From positions 1-40,927 of the forward strand of contig JAQYVW010000021.1 of the NCBI GenBank assembly GCA_030145325.1: 40,927 nt of DNA, in the 5' to 3' direction. How positions within the stretch are numbered: position 1 is the first letter of the stretch; every line of letters begins with the position of its first letter. Under the pieces are notes generated by a model. It did no database searches. It had not been told where the DNA came from and saw only the letters and a list, made by a program, of their open reading frames with translations. The DNA comes from Desulfurivibrionaceae bacterium. Its GTDB lineage: Bacteria; Desulfobacterota; Desulfobulbia; Desulfobulbales; UBA5123. Shown piece by piece: positions 25,574-35,492 of the stretch. Position numbers and translations under genes: made by a program.

Positions 25574-26161
25574 ATGTCTTTATTGAGATACCGTCCCGCC
25601 TTTTTTGATGAATTGCAGGAAGTCGAGGTGCCTTTTCGTGCGGAGGACTTACAGTCCCTGGCGGCTGGTGATCTGATCAGCCTCACCGGCACCTTTTATA
25701 CCGGTCGGGATCAAACCCACCGGCGCCTCTGCGCTCTCCTTGCTGATGGTAAGGATCTGCCGGTTGATTTTGCCGGGCAACTCCTTTATTACGTTGGCCC
25801 CAGTCCAGCTCGACCAGGTCGGGTGATCGGCGCTGCCGGCCCCACCACCAGTTATCGGATGGATACCTATACCCCGCAGTTGTTGGCGTTGGGGTTGAAG
25901 GCTACTTTGGGGAAGGGGGCGCGGTCTCCGGCGGTTCGGGAGTCAATGCGTGAAAACGGGGCGATTTATCTCGCCACCATTGGTGGCGCTGGCGCCTTGC
26001 TGTCTAAATGTATTAAATCGTGTGAGTTGGTGGCATTTCCGGATGCTGGCCCGGAAGCTCTTTTTCGATTGGAAGTGGAAGGATTCCCGGCGGTGGTTAT
26101 TAACGACGCCAATGGCCGGGATTATTATGAAATGGTCTCGACCCAGCGCAAGGCTGGTTGA
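25574..26161 (+). CDS. Class I fumarate hydratase, beta (C-terminal) subunit
   Basis: A 195-residue partner of the alpha subunit. LSLTGTFYTGRDQTHRRL-like start (LISLTGTFYTGRDQTHRR), YVGPSPARPG, GPTTSYRMDTYTP, the LGKGARS loop and IYLATIGGAGAL match the fumarase C-terminal domain. A terminator hairpin follows the stop. The ribosome-binding site before ATG 25574 is weak (GAGCAGCA), in line with disruption of the leader by the repeat. Confidence 0.93.
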   Translation: MSLLRYRPAFFDELQEVEVPFRAEDLQSLAAGDLISLTGTFYTGRDQTHRRLCALLADGKDLPVDFAGQLLYYVGPSPARPGRVIGAAGPTTSYRMDTYTPQLLALGLKATLGKGARSPAVRESMRENGAIYLATIGGAGALLSKCIKSCELVAFPDAGPEALFRLEVEGFPAVVINDANGRDYYEMVSTQRKAG

Positions 26162-26184
26162 AACCGGTAGGCAATGTTGATTCG

Positions 26185-26219
26185 ACTCCGGCTCGATTCC
26201 TATCAAGCCGGAGTTTTTT
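26185..26219 (+). terminator. Intrinsic terminator after the fumarase operon
   Basis: ACTCCGGCT (26185-26193) pairs perfectly with AGCCGGAGT (26206-26214), followed by six T. Loop 12 bases. It separates the plus-strand fumarase genes from the convergent ctpA. Confidence 0.92.
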
Positions 26220-26249
26220 GCAATTCGAAATGTTTAGCTGAATAAAAAT

Positions 26250-27626
26250 CTACCGTTTCTCTAGGCTGCCGAAAACGTTGACTCCTTTGAGGAGCATCAG
26301 GGCGGTGCTGAGTTGGTGGTCTTTTTTTAGTTTTTCCTCTTCTATTTTCTTGATGTTCGCTTCTTTATTCTTGTCGTCATTCTCTTTTGGTTCAATTTCT
26401 GCATCTTTTTCTTCGTGGCCATTGCCGTTTTCTATGTGGTGTTTAAGATCTTTTTCCCGTAGAAATTGAGGTTGTTTCTTGGTGGTAACGTCTTCCTCGG
26501 TGTTGTGGCTACGGAGGACGGTGGGCACCAAGACGTCCGGAGTGATACCGGTTGCCTGAATGGAGATGCCACTGGGGGTGAAATAGCGAGCGGTGGTAAG
26601 CCGCAGGCCGGCTCCGTCGGCCATGGGGATAATGGTTTGTACCGATCCCTTGCCAAAGGTTTGGGCACCCAGGATCAAGGCTCGTTTGTGATCCTTGAGG
26701 GCTCCGGCGACGATTTCCGAGGCGCTGGCGCTGCCTTCGTTGACAAGGATAACCATGGGGAAGTCGTAATGGTGGCTCTTGTCCGCATGAGCCTTGAAGA
26801 TCATGTTTTGTTCCTTGATTCGTCCCTCGGTGGAGACGATGACGCCTTCATTGATGAAGATGTCGGACACCTGCACCGCCTGATCCAATAGGCCGCCGGG
26901 GTTGTTGCGCAGGTCTAGAATAAGTCCCTCCAGTTTACTGTCGTTGGTGAGTTCTTCCAGTGCGGATTTTAGGTCTTTGGCTGTTTTGGATTGAAAGCTG
27001 GTGATGCGGGCATAGCCATAACCAGGCTCCAAAATGCGGGATCGGACGCTGTGGATGGGAATAACATCACGAATGATGGATACTTCTTTAAGTTTGTTCC
27101 AACCTTCCCGGTGGATGGAGATGGTAACCTTGCTGCCCTTGGGGCCCCGCAATTTCTTCACCGCCTGCATCAGCGACATGTCGTTGGTAAGTTCGTCTTC
27201 AATTTTGACTATCTTATCTCCAGCCTGTAGGCCCTGTTTGAAGGCGGGGGTGCCCTCAATGGGAGAAACCACGGTGAGAATACTGTCCTTCATGGTGATT
27301 TCAATGCCGATGCCGGAAAAACTGCCCTTGGTTTCAACCTGCAATTCTTTGAAATCGTCTGGTTTCATGTAGGATGAGTGTGGGTCAAGGGAGGCCAGCA
27401 TACCGGTAATCGCCCCTTCAATGACCTTTTGGCTGTCTACCTCTTCGACATAATTCTTCTGGATGATACTTAGAACATCAGCAAAAATTTCCAGGTTTTT
27501 GTAAGTGTCCTGGGTTCTAGCCGAGCTAGTGGGGTGTTGCCAAAGGAGAATGGTGATGGTGGCAGGGATGCAGATGGCTGCGAAAAGCAGGATTCTTTTT
27601 GCCACAGAGCGTTTTTTTGTCGTCAT
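26250..27626 (-). CDS. ctpA: Carboxy-terminal processing protease CtpA/Prc (S41)
   Basis: A 458-residue exported serine protease. Residues 10-27 form a signal anchor; FADVLSIIQKNYVEE and SYMKPDDFKELQ lead into a PDZ domain (about 90-175, GIEITMKDSILTVVSPIEGTPAFKQGLQAGDKI). The catalytic Ser lies in VNEGSASASEIVAGAL and Lys in LGAQTFGKGSVQ. The C-terminus is a Lys/Glu-rich segment. It follows envC on the minus strand, a frequent association with cell-wall hydrolase control, and has its own promoter-like sequence. Confidence 0.94.
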   Translation of the reverse strand: MTTKKRSVAKRILLFAAICIPATITILLWQHPTSSARTQDTYKNLEIFADVLSIIQKNYVEEVDSQKVIEGAITGMLASLDPHSSYMKPDDFKELQVETKGSFSGIGIEITMKDSILTVVSPIEGTPAFKQGLQAGDKIVKIEDELTNDMSLMQAVKKLRGPKGSKVTISIHREGWNKLKEVSIIRDVIPIHSVRSRILEPGYGYARITSFQSKTAKDLKSALEELTNDSKLEGLILDLRNNPGGLLDQAVQVSDIFINEGVIVSTEGRIKEQNMIFKAHADKSHHYDFPMVILVNEGSASASEIVAGALKDHKRALILGAQTFGKGSVQTIIPMADGAGLRLTTARYFTPSGISIQATGITPDVLVPTVLRSHNTEEDVTTKKQPQFLREKDLKHHIENGNGHEEKDAEIEPKENDDKNKEANIKKIEEEKLKKDHQLSTALMLLKGVNVFGSLEKR

Positions 27627-27717
27627 GTTCGTTTCCGAGAGATGAGTGAGTTGGCGGTAATTATCTTAATAGATGAATGAAGATGTCTTTGACATTAATA
27701 TCTTATATGAAGATTCG

Positions 27718-27746
27718 ATAATAGCATGAGGTTGGCGTCTGGACAA
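27718..27746 (-). promoter_or_regulatory. Sigma-70-like promoter for ctpA
   Basis: Read on the minus strand: TTGTCC (27746-27741), 17-base spacer, TATTAT (27723-27718). It lies about 90 bases upstream of the ctpA start in the gap after envC. Match to consensus is 4/6 and 5/6. Confidence 0.5.
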
Positions 27747-27776
27747 TGGATTTGTCAAGTCAATACTGACAGAACC

Positions 27777-29069
27777 TCAGCGGGGTGGTTTTGGGTTTTT
27801 AATTTTCAGTTTGCTGGTATCCAGCCAGAGAAGAGGATCCAGTGGTTTGGTGCCATGACGAATTTCAAAGTGCAGCCCCTCAGCCAGTAGCCCTTGCGTG
27901 TTGCCCATGGTGCCTATTGTCTGGCCGGATTTTACTTTAACTCCTTCTTCTGTCCGCAACTTGGCAATGCGTGAAGAGAGGCTGTAGTATTCACCGCCAT
28001 GATCGATGATGACCATATTGCCGTAGCCGCGTAGGACACCGGCAAAGGCGATGGAGCCGTCTTGGATGGCATGTACTTCGGTGCCTGGTTTTGTGGCGAT
28101 GTCGATACCGTTTTGGAAAGTAGTGATACCAAATTTTTGCGTAATGTTGCGGCCGAAATTTGTGGTGATTGTTCCTACCACTGGTGGGGGAAGACTGCCC
28201 CTTTTGGCAGCGAATCCTGTTGCGGTTCCTGGTTGCGGCCCTTTGGGTCTTCTCTTCTTGGGTGATTGCAGGTGGGGGTATTTCTTGGTGCGCTTCGGTG
28301 GTTTTGCCACCGAAGCTTTTTTCAATTTTTTAATGGTGGTCGCAAGGTCGTTGGCCGCTTCCTGCATTTCCACCACCGCGCGGCTGTATAGTTTCTTTTC
28401 GGTTTTGACCCGGTTGAGAAGGGTGATTCGATCCGCGCGGGTAAGGGCAAGCTTTTGTTGCTGGGCGTTTATGCCGGCAATGGTTTTGATTAGTTGCTCT
28501 TTTTTGTGTTGCAGGTCGGCTTGGGCACGGCTCAATTTGCTGAGAGTTTGCCGGTAGCCGGTAATTATCTTTTCATCATACTGCACCACTCGGTGAAAAT
28601 ACTCTTTAAACTTGAGCAAATCCGGTAATGATGATGCGGAAAAGAGTAGGTTCATGACCCCGATGTCACCAACTCGATAATAGGCGGCCAAGCGTTCTTT
28701 GACTGGCCCTTGGCGCTGTGATTTTTCTTCAGATACGGTGGATACTTCGACCTCGGTGTCGCGTAAGGCTTGCTCTTGTTCGGCAAGAAATGAGTTTAGC
28801 CCTTGTAGTTGCTTGCGTTCATCGTCCAACCTGGTGTCGATGGCGCCAAGTTCGGAGAGGAGCGCGCCCTCTTTTTGTTTGGCCTGCGAGATGCGCTGGC
28901 TATGTTCTTTGATTCCTTGCTGAAGGCGATGGGCTTTCTTTTGTTGTTGGAGAAGTTTGTTTTTGTTGCTGGTCATTTTCTCTGCGCCGGGGGCAAGGGT
29001 CGGCAGGGTGCAGAGAATAGTCAGCACCGCGCAGAAAGTAATAATTGGCAGGAGGGGTGAGTTTCTCAT
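27777..29069 (-). CDS. envC: EnvC-like murein hydrolase activator with degenerate LytM domain
   Basis: A 430-residue periplasmic protein: signal peptide (LPIITFCAVLTILCTLPTLAPGA), long coiled coil (about 40-250), then a C-terminal M23/LytM domain (about 300-425). Zn ligands are not conserved: the first-motif His is Asn (QNGIDIA) and the middle-motif His position reads SSRIAKL; only LHFEIRH remains. This matches catalytically dead EnvC proteins that activate amidases. Start ATG 29069 is 5 bases after the ftsX stop, so ftsE-ftsX-envC act as one unit recruited to the divisome. Confidence 0.9.
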   Translation of the reverse strand: MRNSPLLPIITFCAVLTILCTLPTLAPGAEKMTSNKNKLLQQQKKAHRLQQGIKEHSQRISQAKQKEGALLSELGAIDTRLDDERKQLQGLNSFLAEQEQALRDTEVEVSTVSEEKSQRQGPVKERLAAYYRVGDIGVMNLLFSASSLPDLLKFKEYFHRVVQYDEKIITGYRQTLSKLSRAQADLQHKKEQLIKTIAGINAQQQKLALTRADRITLLNRVKTEKKLYSRAVVEMQEAANDLATTIKKLKKASVAKPPKRTKKYPHLQSPKKRRPKGPQPGTATGFAAKRGSLPPPVVGTITTNFGRNITQKFGITTFQNGIDIATKPGTEVHAIQDGSIAFAGVLRGYGNMVIIDHGGEYYSLSSRIAKLRTEEGVKVKSGQTIGTMGNTQGLLAEGLHFEIRHGTKPLDPLLWLDTSKLKIKNPKPPR

Positions 29070-29074
29070 TCGGT

Positions 29075-29962
29075 TCAGACCCGGAGAAATTTCCGAATGG
29101 AAAACAGACTGCCACCGGTGCAGAGGAGGATGCTGACAACGAGAATTATGCTGGTGGTGATGGGAGGGAAAAAGGTGAAATCGAATAGTTTGAGCAACCC
29201 CGGGCCGCTGAATCGTTCTTTGATCCATAGAAATAAGGTGAATAGCGAAATGAGACCGATGGCTGAGCCCAGTAATCCCTGAAGAAGTCCTTCTAGCATC
29301 AGCGGGCCTTGGATATACGTGTTGGTGGCCCCCAGCATGCGAAAGAGTTCTAGTTCGTCGCGGCGGGCGATCACCGTCAAGCGAATGGTGTATGAAACCA
29401 TGAAGACGGTGGTCATGATCAATAAGCCGCCGCTTAAGACGACAATGAGGCGGAGCAGGTTGGTGACATAGCCGAATCGTTCCACCCAATCATGGCCGTA
29501 TTGAACCTTGTCGGCGTTGGGGAGGGTGGCGAGATAATCTGAAAATTGTTTGATGCGGGCCAGGCTTTTCAGGCTTTTGTTAGGGTATACTTCAATGGAA
29601 GGGGGCAAGAAGTCATGGCCCAGATCGGTGAGGATGTCACGATCTTGATCCAGCTGCTTACTCAGGCGCGTAAAGGCTTCCTGGCGTGAGATGAAAACAA
29701 CTTTTTCCACTTCGCTGAAGTCACGGATCTTACGTTCTATTTGTGGTTGCAGTTCGGGGATGATTTCTTCATGGAGAAAAACAATCAATCGCAACTCGTC
29801 GCCTAGCTTGGCCCCGACTTTCTGGAAATTAGCATAGACCAGAAAGAAAAAGGCGAAGATAAGAACGGAGAGGCTGACGGTGATCAGGGTCATTAACTGC
29901 GTTCCCCAAGTCTGTCTCAGGTTACGCCCGGTTTGGGCCAGGATGTAGGGCAAAAAATTCAT
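29075..29962 (-). CDS. ftsX: Cell division protein FtsX
   Basis: A 295-residue membrane subunit of the FtsEX complex. N-terminal helix (LMTLITVSLSVLIFAFFFLVYA), a periplasmic loop of about 120 residues that would contact EnvC, then three C-terminal helices (LIVVLSGGLLIMTTVFMVSY, LLQGLLGSAIGLISLFTLFLW, SIILVVSILLC). RRDELELFRMLGATNTYIQGP is the conserved cytoplasmic coupling segment. ATG 29962 chosen because GGAG sits seven bases upstream; a longer frame to 30013 lacks this. Confidence 0.94.
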   Translation of the reverse strand: MNFLPYILAQTGRNLRQTWGTQLMTLITVSLSVLIFAFFFLVYANFQKVGAKLGDELRLIVFLHEEIIPELQPQIERKIRDFSEVEKVVFISRQEAFTRLSKQLDQDRDILTDLGHDFLPPSIEVYPNKSLKSLARIKQFSDYLATLPNADKVQYGHDWVERFGYVTNLLRLIVVLSGGLLIMTTVFMVSYTIRLTVIARRDELELFRMLGATNTYIQGPLMLEGLLQGLLGSAIGLISLFTLFLWIKERFSGPGLLKLFDFTFFPPITTSIILVVSILLCTGGSLFSIRKFLRV

Positions 29963-30032
29963 CGATTTTCTCCAGGCTTTCGCCGCAGGATCTTGGTGGG
30001 GTTGTGGCTCCACGTAGGCTATAGTTGAGCGT

Positions 30033-30734
<702 letters not shown>

Positions 30735-30818
30735 GGTTGGTAGTCGTTTGTTGGGTCGGTAAGCGTCGGCTGTCTGCGTCAGCAGTACCGTTTCCGCCTA
30801 TCCCGACAATTTTTAGCG

Positions 30819-30846
30819 ATTATAGCAGGTGAAAATAAATTGACAC
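30819..30846 (-). promoter_or_regulatory. Sigma-70-like promoter for ftsE
   Basis: On the minus strand: GTGTCA (30846-30841), 16-base spacer, perfect TATAAT (30824-30819). It lies 85 bases upstream of the ftsE start. Its -35 overlaps the -35 of the opposite-facing promoter at 30840. Confidence 0.6.
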
Positions 30847-30869
30847 TTTTTTTATGGATATTGTATACA
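30840..30869 (+). promoter_or_regulatory. Sigma-70-like promoter now separated from the sigma-54 activator gene
   Basis: Consensus TTGACA (30840-30845), 18-base spacer, TATACA (30864-30869). Without the IS element it would lie about 65 bases upstream of the regulator at 32244. The IS inserted 27 bases past the -10, so any transcript now crosses the transposase gene first. Confidence 0.6.
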
Positions 30870-30896
30870 AAAGATCAGTAATGTCTGAAATTTATT

Positions 30897-32212
30897 CAGT
30901 GTTGTCCGGTTTGAAAATTGCTTAGGTAAATGATGAAATAAATAACCTACCAAATGCGTTTTTTTTGTTGCAAATTAAAAAAACCTCTTACGAGGGGCTT
31001 CTTGAAAGAAAAATTATTTCAAGGAGTTAGACATGAAACGCATCAAATTCTATTCGAAGGCTTTTATTTTACCATCCTACAGAACATTGCTACAGCCCTT
31101 TAAACTACTGGTGCCCAGTGCTCCGGAATTACTATCACGATCAAATAAGCCGCTAGCCATGAATCTCGAAGAGCTTGTCAACATACTCGTCTACTTTCAC
31201 CTTCAAGAGCACTCTTCTGGGCGAGCCATGCTACAGGAGTTGAAGCAGGATGATCTTGCAAAAAAGATGATTGCCCCTGAAGGCGGGCTTAGTCGATCAA
31301 CTTTCTTTGAGACCCTCAATGAGCGCGGTGTTGAGCAACTCATGTTTGTGTTTCAGGAGTTACAGAAGCAAGCCGCCTCCATCCTACCTAATCAGCACCC
31401 GGAACTCGGAAAACTCGTTGCCGTGGATGGTTCACTTATTGAAGCTGTTCTATCCATGCACTGGGCCGAATATCGATCTAACTCCAAAAAAGCTAAACTC
31501 CATCTTGGATTTGATGTCAGCCACGGCATACCCAAAAAACTTTCTCTTACCACCGGTAATGGTGGCGAACGACCTTTTGTCAGCCACCTTGTCGACCCTG
31601 GCGAGACTGGTGTATTAGATCGTGGTTATCAAGATCATCATCTTTTTGACCAATGGCAGAAAGATGGTCGTCATTACGTTTGTCGTATAAAGGCGGCCAC
31701 CAAAAAAACAGTCCTTGAAACCTTTGCCTCTCAAGATGAAACAGGCTTTTATGATGCCAAGGTGTTGCTCGGAACCAAAGGCATAAATCAGTCACAAGAA
31801 CCATTGAGACTGGTAGGGTACAAGGTTGACGGCAAGCAATACTGGATTGCCACCGACCGTTTTGACTTGTCAGCCGCGCAAGTTGCTATGGTCTACAAGC
31901 TCCGCTGGGATATTGAAAAATTCTTTGGTTGGTGGAAACGTCACCTTAAAGTGTATCACTTGATCGTGCGCAGTGAACATGGCCTGATGATGCAAATTTT
32001 GGGCGGATTAATCACCTATCTCCTGTTGGCCATTTACTGTCATGAGCAGCATGGTGAACCCGTAAGCATCAACCGGGTAAGGGAATTGCGATGCCAAATT
32101 CGCAATGAAGCCCTCCGGGCAACGGAGAGTCGGAACACTAAACGCCCTCCGAAGAAAAACAAGCGGCTACGACGCAAAAGAAGGCCTGCAAGATTCTAAC
32201 CGGACAACACTG
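30897..32212 (+). mobile_element. Intact IS4-family insertion sequence, 1316 bp
   Basis: Perfect 15-bp terminal inverted repeats, CAGTGTTGTCCGGTT at 30897 and its complement ending at 32212, flanked by the 9-bp target duplication AAATTTATT (30888-30896 and 32213-32221). One complete transposase gene fills it. A relic of the same family lies at 440-739. The intact frame, ends and duplication indicate a recent insertion. Confidence 0.95.
31033..32199 (+). CDS. IS4-family transposase
   Basis: A 388-residue DDE transposase. The first Asp is in LVAVDGSLIEAV, the second in TGVLDRGYQDHHLFD, and the Glu in the Y-2-R-3-E-6-K signature YKLRWDIEKFFGWWKRHL. The C-terminus is very basic (KRPPKKNKRLRRKRRPARF). 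AAGGAG precedes ATG 31033. The frame is uninterrupted, so the enzyme may be active. Confidence 0.95.
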   Translation: MKRIKFYSKAFILPSYRTLLQPFKLLVPSAPELLSRSNKPLAMNLEELVNILVYFHLQEHSSGRAMLQELKQDDLAKKMIAPEGGLSRSTFFETLNERGVEQLMFVFQELQKQAASILPNQHPELGKLVAVDGSLIEAVLSMHWAEYRSNSKKAKLHLGFDVSHGIPKKLSLTTGNGGERPFVSHLVDPGETGVLDRGYQDHHLFDQWQKDGRHYVCRIKAATKKTVLETFASQDETGFYDAKVLLGTKGINQSQEPLRLVGYKVDGKQYWIATDRFDLSAAQVAMVYKLRWDIEKFFGWWKRHLKVYHLIVRSEHGLMMQILGGLITYLLLAIYCHEQHGEPVSINRVRELRCQIRNEALRATESRNTKRPPKKNKRLRRKRRPARF

Positions 32213-32243
32213 AAATTTATTATAATAAAATCATTTCGTCCAT

Positions 32244-33263
32244 ATGTTTTCCATGAGTGAACTTTCCATAGATGACCGGTTTGCCAATATAATTGGCGAT
32301 AGTGAAAAGATGCGGCAAGTCTTTTCGCTAATCGAACGGGTGTGCGACGCCGACACCACGGTTCTGGTCCGCGGTGAATCTGGCACCGGCAAGGAACTGA
32401 TTGCCCAGGCTCTTCATTACCACGGAGTTCGTCGCGACGGTCCATTTGTGCCGGTCAACTGCGGTGCCATCCCCGGCGAATTGCTGGAGAGTGAACTTTT
32501 CGGTCACGAGAAAGGGGCCTTTACCCACGCCATTCGCACCCGCATGGGGCGTTTTGAATTGGCTGACGGCGGCACGGTTTTTCTTGATGAAATTTCCGAG
32601 ATGAGTCCCATGCTGCAAGTGAAATTGCTGCGGGTCTTACAGGAGCGACAGTTTGAACGAGTGGGTGGCACCAAGACGATTAACTCCGACTTCCGGGTTA
32701 TTGCCGCCACCAATCGCGATTTGGAAGAAGAGGTGCGGAAGGGTACTTTTCGTGAAGATCTGTACTATCGACTCAATGTGATTCCCATTGAATCGCCGCC
32801 TTTGCGTGAACGTGAAAGTGATATCGTGTTGCTGGTGAATCATTTTATCGACAAATTTACTAACTCCAAGCGCAAGCGGATATCCGGGGTCATGCCAGAG
32901 GTCTTGACTTGTCTACGTCGTTATCAGTGGCCCGGCAATGTCCGAGAGTTGGAAAACGTTGTGGAGCGGATGGTGATCTTATCCATGGCTGAAGAACTGA
33001 CCGTTGCTGATCTTCCTGAGCGTCTTCTGGAAGGATCTGGTGGTAAGCTTTCCGTCTCCACTGAGATGGGGGAGATTCCTGCCGAAGGTTTTGTTCTAAG
33101 TGTCTCGGTGGCGGATTTTGAGAAGAAGCTTATATTGCAAGCGCTCACCCAAACCGGTTGGGTGAAAAATCGAGCCGCCAAGTTACTCAATGTCAACCGG
33201 ACAACGTTGATCGAAAAATTGAAACGCTATGAAATTACCGCCCCTCCGGCTGTGGATCAATAG
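32244..33263 (+). CDS. Sigma-54-dependent activator without receiver domain
   Basis: A 339-residue AAA+ enhancer-binding protein. It begins almost at the central domain: [14 protein letters not shown], Walker [14 protein letters not shown], the sigma-54 contact loop GAFTHA (91-96; normally GAFTGA), Walker [22 protein letters not shown], then a Fis-type helix-turn-helix ([22 protein letters not shown]). With no sensor domain it may be constitutively active or controlled by level or by a partner. It heads the flagellar regulatory cluster. Start is ATG 32244 or 32253; upstream frame is closed by stops, so the IS did not truncate it but cut its promoter off. Confidence 0.88.
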   Translation: MFSMSELSIDDRFANIIGDSEKMRQVFSLIERVCDADTTVLVRGESGTGKELIAQALHYHGVRRDGPFVPVNCGAIPGELLESELFGHEKGAFTHAIRTRMGRFELADGGTVFLDEISEMSPMLQVKLLRVLQERQFERVGGTKTINSDFRVIAATNRDLEEEVRKGTFREDLYYRLNVIPIESPPLRERESDIVLLVNHFIDKFTNSKRKRISGVMPEVLTCLRRYQWPGNVRELENVVERMVILSMAEELTVADLPERLLEGSGGKLSVSTEMGEIPAEGFVLSVSVADFEKKLILQALTQTGWVKNRAAKLLNVNRTTLIEKLKRYEITAPPAVDQ

Positions 33264-33317
33264 CAGCTCGGTTTGGCGGCAAGGCGTAGTTTTCTGGCGC
33301 CTTCCTTCAACAGGAGT

Positions 33318-35417
33318 GTGAACCGTAAACCTGTGTCTTTCTCCTATCCTCTTCGTATCTCGTCGCTTTCTATGCCGAGCGGTTCCTTACTGGGATCATT
33401 GCTCTGGTCTCTTTTCCTGCTTGCTTGGCCTCTGTTTGTTTTTCCGGCCGCAGCGGCAGAGTCTCCCGTTGTCAAAATAACCCCTGAGACTTTGTGGCAA
33501 CGGGCTGTAGACGCTCGTGATGGTGACAGAAGTATGGCCGCCGCCGTTTATTTCCAACGTTTGCAGGACAAGTTCCCTGATGCCGAGCAGGCCGAAGAGG
33601 CTCTTTGGCAGGCGGCGCAGCAGGCTAAAAAGTATGCGCTGACAGCTAAAGAGCCGAATTGGCGCTATGTGCGAAATCTTTTTAAACGTTATACCGTTGA
33701 TTATCCTAAGTCGCTACGCTACGAGGAGGCTTATTACGAGGGAGCGGTGGCCCATTACAACATGAAGCTGTTTCGGGAGGCATTGATCTACTTCAATCTC
33801 TTCTTGAAGCGGTTTCCTGCTTCGCCATTGGTGCAGAAGGCTCGTTATTGGCAGGGAGAGACCTTCCTTGAGGTTGATCGTCTGGATGAGGCCACCAAGG
33901 TTTTTGAAGAATTGAGCCATGCCGAGGACAAGGCCATGCGGCTGCGCGGTTTTATTGGTCTGGGTGATGCCCTCTTTGCCAGGGAGCAGTATTTGGCCGC
34001 TCTGGCTGCTTATAAAAACGTGCTTGCTAAAAGTCCAAGTTATTATTTCGATGATCCCTCCTTGCTGGTCAAGCTGGGTAAGACCTATTTTAAGGTAGGC
34101 AACGAGGCGCAAGGGCGGAAACAGCTTTTTCATTATCTGAATTTGGATAAAACTTCCCGTCTGCGTGCCGAGGTGTTTTTCGAAATAGGGGAGAGTTATC
34201 ATCGGCATGATGATGAGGACGCGGCCCAGCGTTTGTACGAAATGGCGGTGAAGGAAGGGGGGAGAGATGCGCGGGCGGTGGTTCTGAGCCGGTTTCGACA
34301 GGCGCAGTATCGCGATGATCCGCAGCGGGTTGTCCCGGACTGGAAAAAACCGACGGATCTGGCTGATCCGGCTGGTGACAAGCCTTATGTCGATGTGCTT
34401 GACCGGTATTATCGTGATCCGGTGGCACAAGAGGCTCGTCTTGCCCTTATTCGTCGTTACCAAGCGAGAAAGGATAGTTCGCGGTTGCTTGAGGTGGCGA
34501 TTAACTTTATCCAACATGCCCCGGATGGTCCTCAGCGGCAAGAGATAGAGGGGCTGGTAGGTGATTTTTTGGTGGTGCGTGTTCAGGAGGATCTGGCTGC
34601 CCAGCGTTATCAGGATGTCTATGACCTCTATCGTGCCGACTATCGGCATGTGACGGCCTATGGTCAGGGTCGCCTGCTGTATCTCATTGGTCAGGCCTTT
34701 GAGGCATTGACTCTCTACGATCAGGCGGCAGTGGTCTATTATCGTGCCCTGGCCCTGCCTCTCACTGATCTTGAAAAGGTTGATCTCTACTATCGGCGAG
34801 CTCGGGTGTATCTTGCCAAGAAAGATTGGGCTGCTGCTGATCGTCTTTTGACCCACCTCCGGAAGATATATAAGGGTGATAAGGTGGTGGGTGAGATTTT
34901 TTATCTGAGTGGTCAACTTCAGGAAGCCACGGGCAAGGCATCCCAGGCGTTACCCTTTTACCTTGAGGCGGTTGATATTTGTTCCGTTCCTGAGCATAAA
35001 CCTCTGTATGCTGCCGCAGCGTTGAAGGTGTTGATCCAGCAGGAACGCAATGATGAAGTGCAAGCTCTGTTGAAGCGCTTTGCAAAGGATAAGTGGCTGA
35101 CTCCTGAAGTTCTGCAGGAGTGGGATGGCCGTCTGGGAGACAATCTGCTTCGGGGCGGGGATAATTTAGGGGCAGTTAAATTGTATCAAGCTGGGTTGGC
35201 CGACGGGATGCCCATGGAAGGGGAGTTGGCGCAGTCGTTACAGGTTCGCTTGGGAACGGCTCTTTCCTTGCTGGGCAGATTAGAAGAGGCGAAGGCCTCT
35301 TTTGAGGCCGCTCGTGCCGGTGCAGGTAAGATGTGGAGTAGGGTGGCTGAAGAGCGTCTTAATCAGTTGGCAATTGATAGTTCGATGCTGAAGGTGGAGA
35401 CGGTTCTGGGGCGATGA
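33318..35417 (+). CDS. Exported tetratricopeptide-repeat protein
   Basis: A long periplasmic protein (about 699 residues from GTG 33318) made of helical TPR-like repeats. The N-terminus has basic residues and a hydrophobic core (SLLGSLLWSLFLLAWPLFVFPAAAA), a signal peptide. Repeats such as AAVYFQRLQDKFPDAEQAEEALW, EALIYFNLFLKRFPASPLVQKARYW and YLAALAAYKNVLAKSP are clear. No enzyme motif. Placed between the sigma-54 activator and the sensor kinase it may have a scaffold or flagellum-linked envelope role. Start is uncertain (TTG 33273, GTG 33318, ATG 33372). Confidence 0.78.
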   Translation: MNRKPVSFSYPLRISSLSMPSGSLLGSLLWSLFLLAWPLFVFPAAAAESPVVKITPETLWQRAVDARDGDRSMAAAVYFQRLQDKFPDAEQAEEALWQAAQQAKKYALTAKEPNWRYVRNLFKRYTVDYPKSLRYEEAYYEGAVAHYNMKLFREALIYFNLFLKRFPASPLVQKARYWQGETFLEVDRLDEATKVFEELSHAEDKAMRLRGFIGLGDALFAREQYLAALAAYKNVLAKSPSYYFDDPSLLVKLGKTYFKVGNEAQGRKQLFHYLNLDKTSRLRAEVFFEIGESYHRHDDEDAAQRLYEMAVKEGGRDARAVVLSRFRQAQYRDDPQRVVPDWKKPTDLADPAGDKPYVDVLDRYYRDPVAQEARLALIRRYQARKDSSRLLEVAINFIQHAPDGPQRQEIEGLVGDFLVVRVQEDLAAQRYQDVYDLYRADYRHVTAYGQGRLLYLIGQAFEALTLYDQAAVVYYRALALPLTDLEKVDLYYRRARVYLAKKDWAAADRLLTHLRKIYKGDKVVGEIFYLSGQLQEATGKASQALPFYLEAVDICSVPEHKPLYAAAALKVLIQQERNDEVQALLKRFAKDKWLTPEVLQEWDGRLGDNLLRGGDNLGAVKLYQAGLADGMPMEGELAQSLQVRLGTALSLLGRLEEAKASFEAARAGAGKMWSRVAEERLNQLAIDSSMLKVETVLGR

Positions 35418-35492
35418 AAGTGCCGACAACTGTACAACTGAAGATAGCTAAACAAGAAGTTTGATATACCGGTAAGTGATTCAAGGGGGAGA

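Noticed and set aside
32244-33263. Sigma-54 activator as an N-terminally truncated gene cut by the IS
   Set aside because: After removing the IS, the upstream frame has two adjacent stop codons (TAA TAA) before the start, so no longer N-terminus was lost.
33714-34916. 400-codon frame antisense to the TPR gene
   Set aside because: Long antisense frames arise from codon bias; the plus strand shows a signal peptide and TPR repeats, the antisense shows nothing recognisable.
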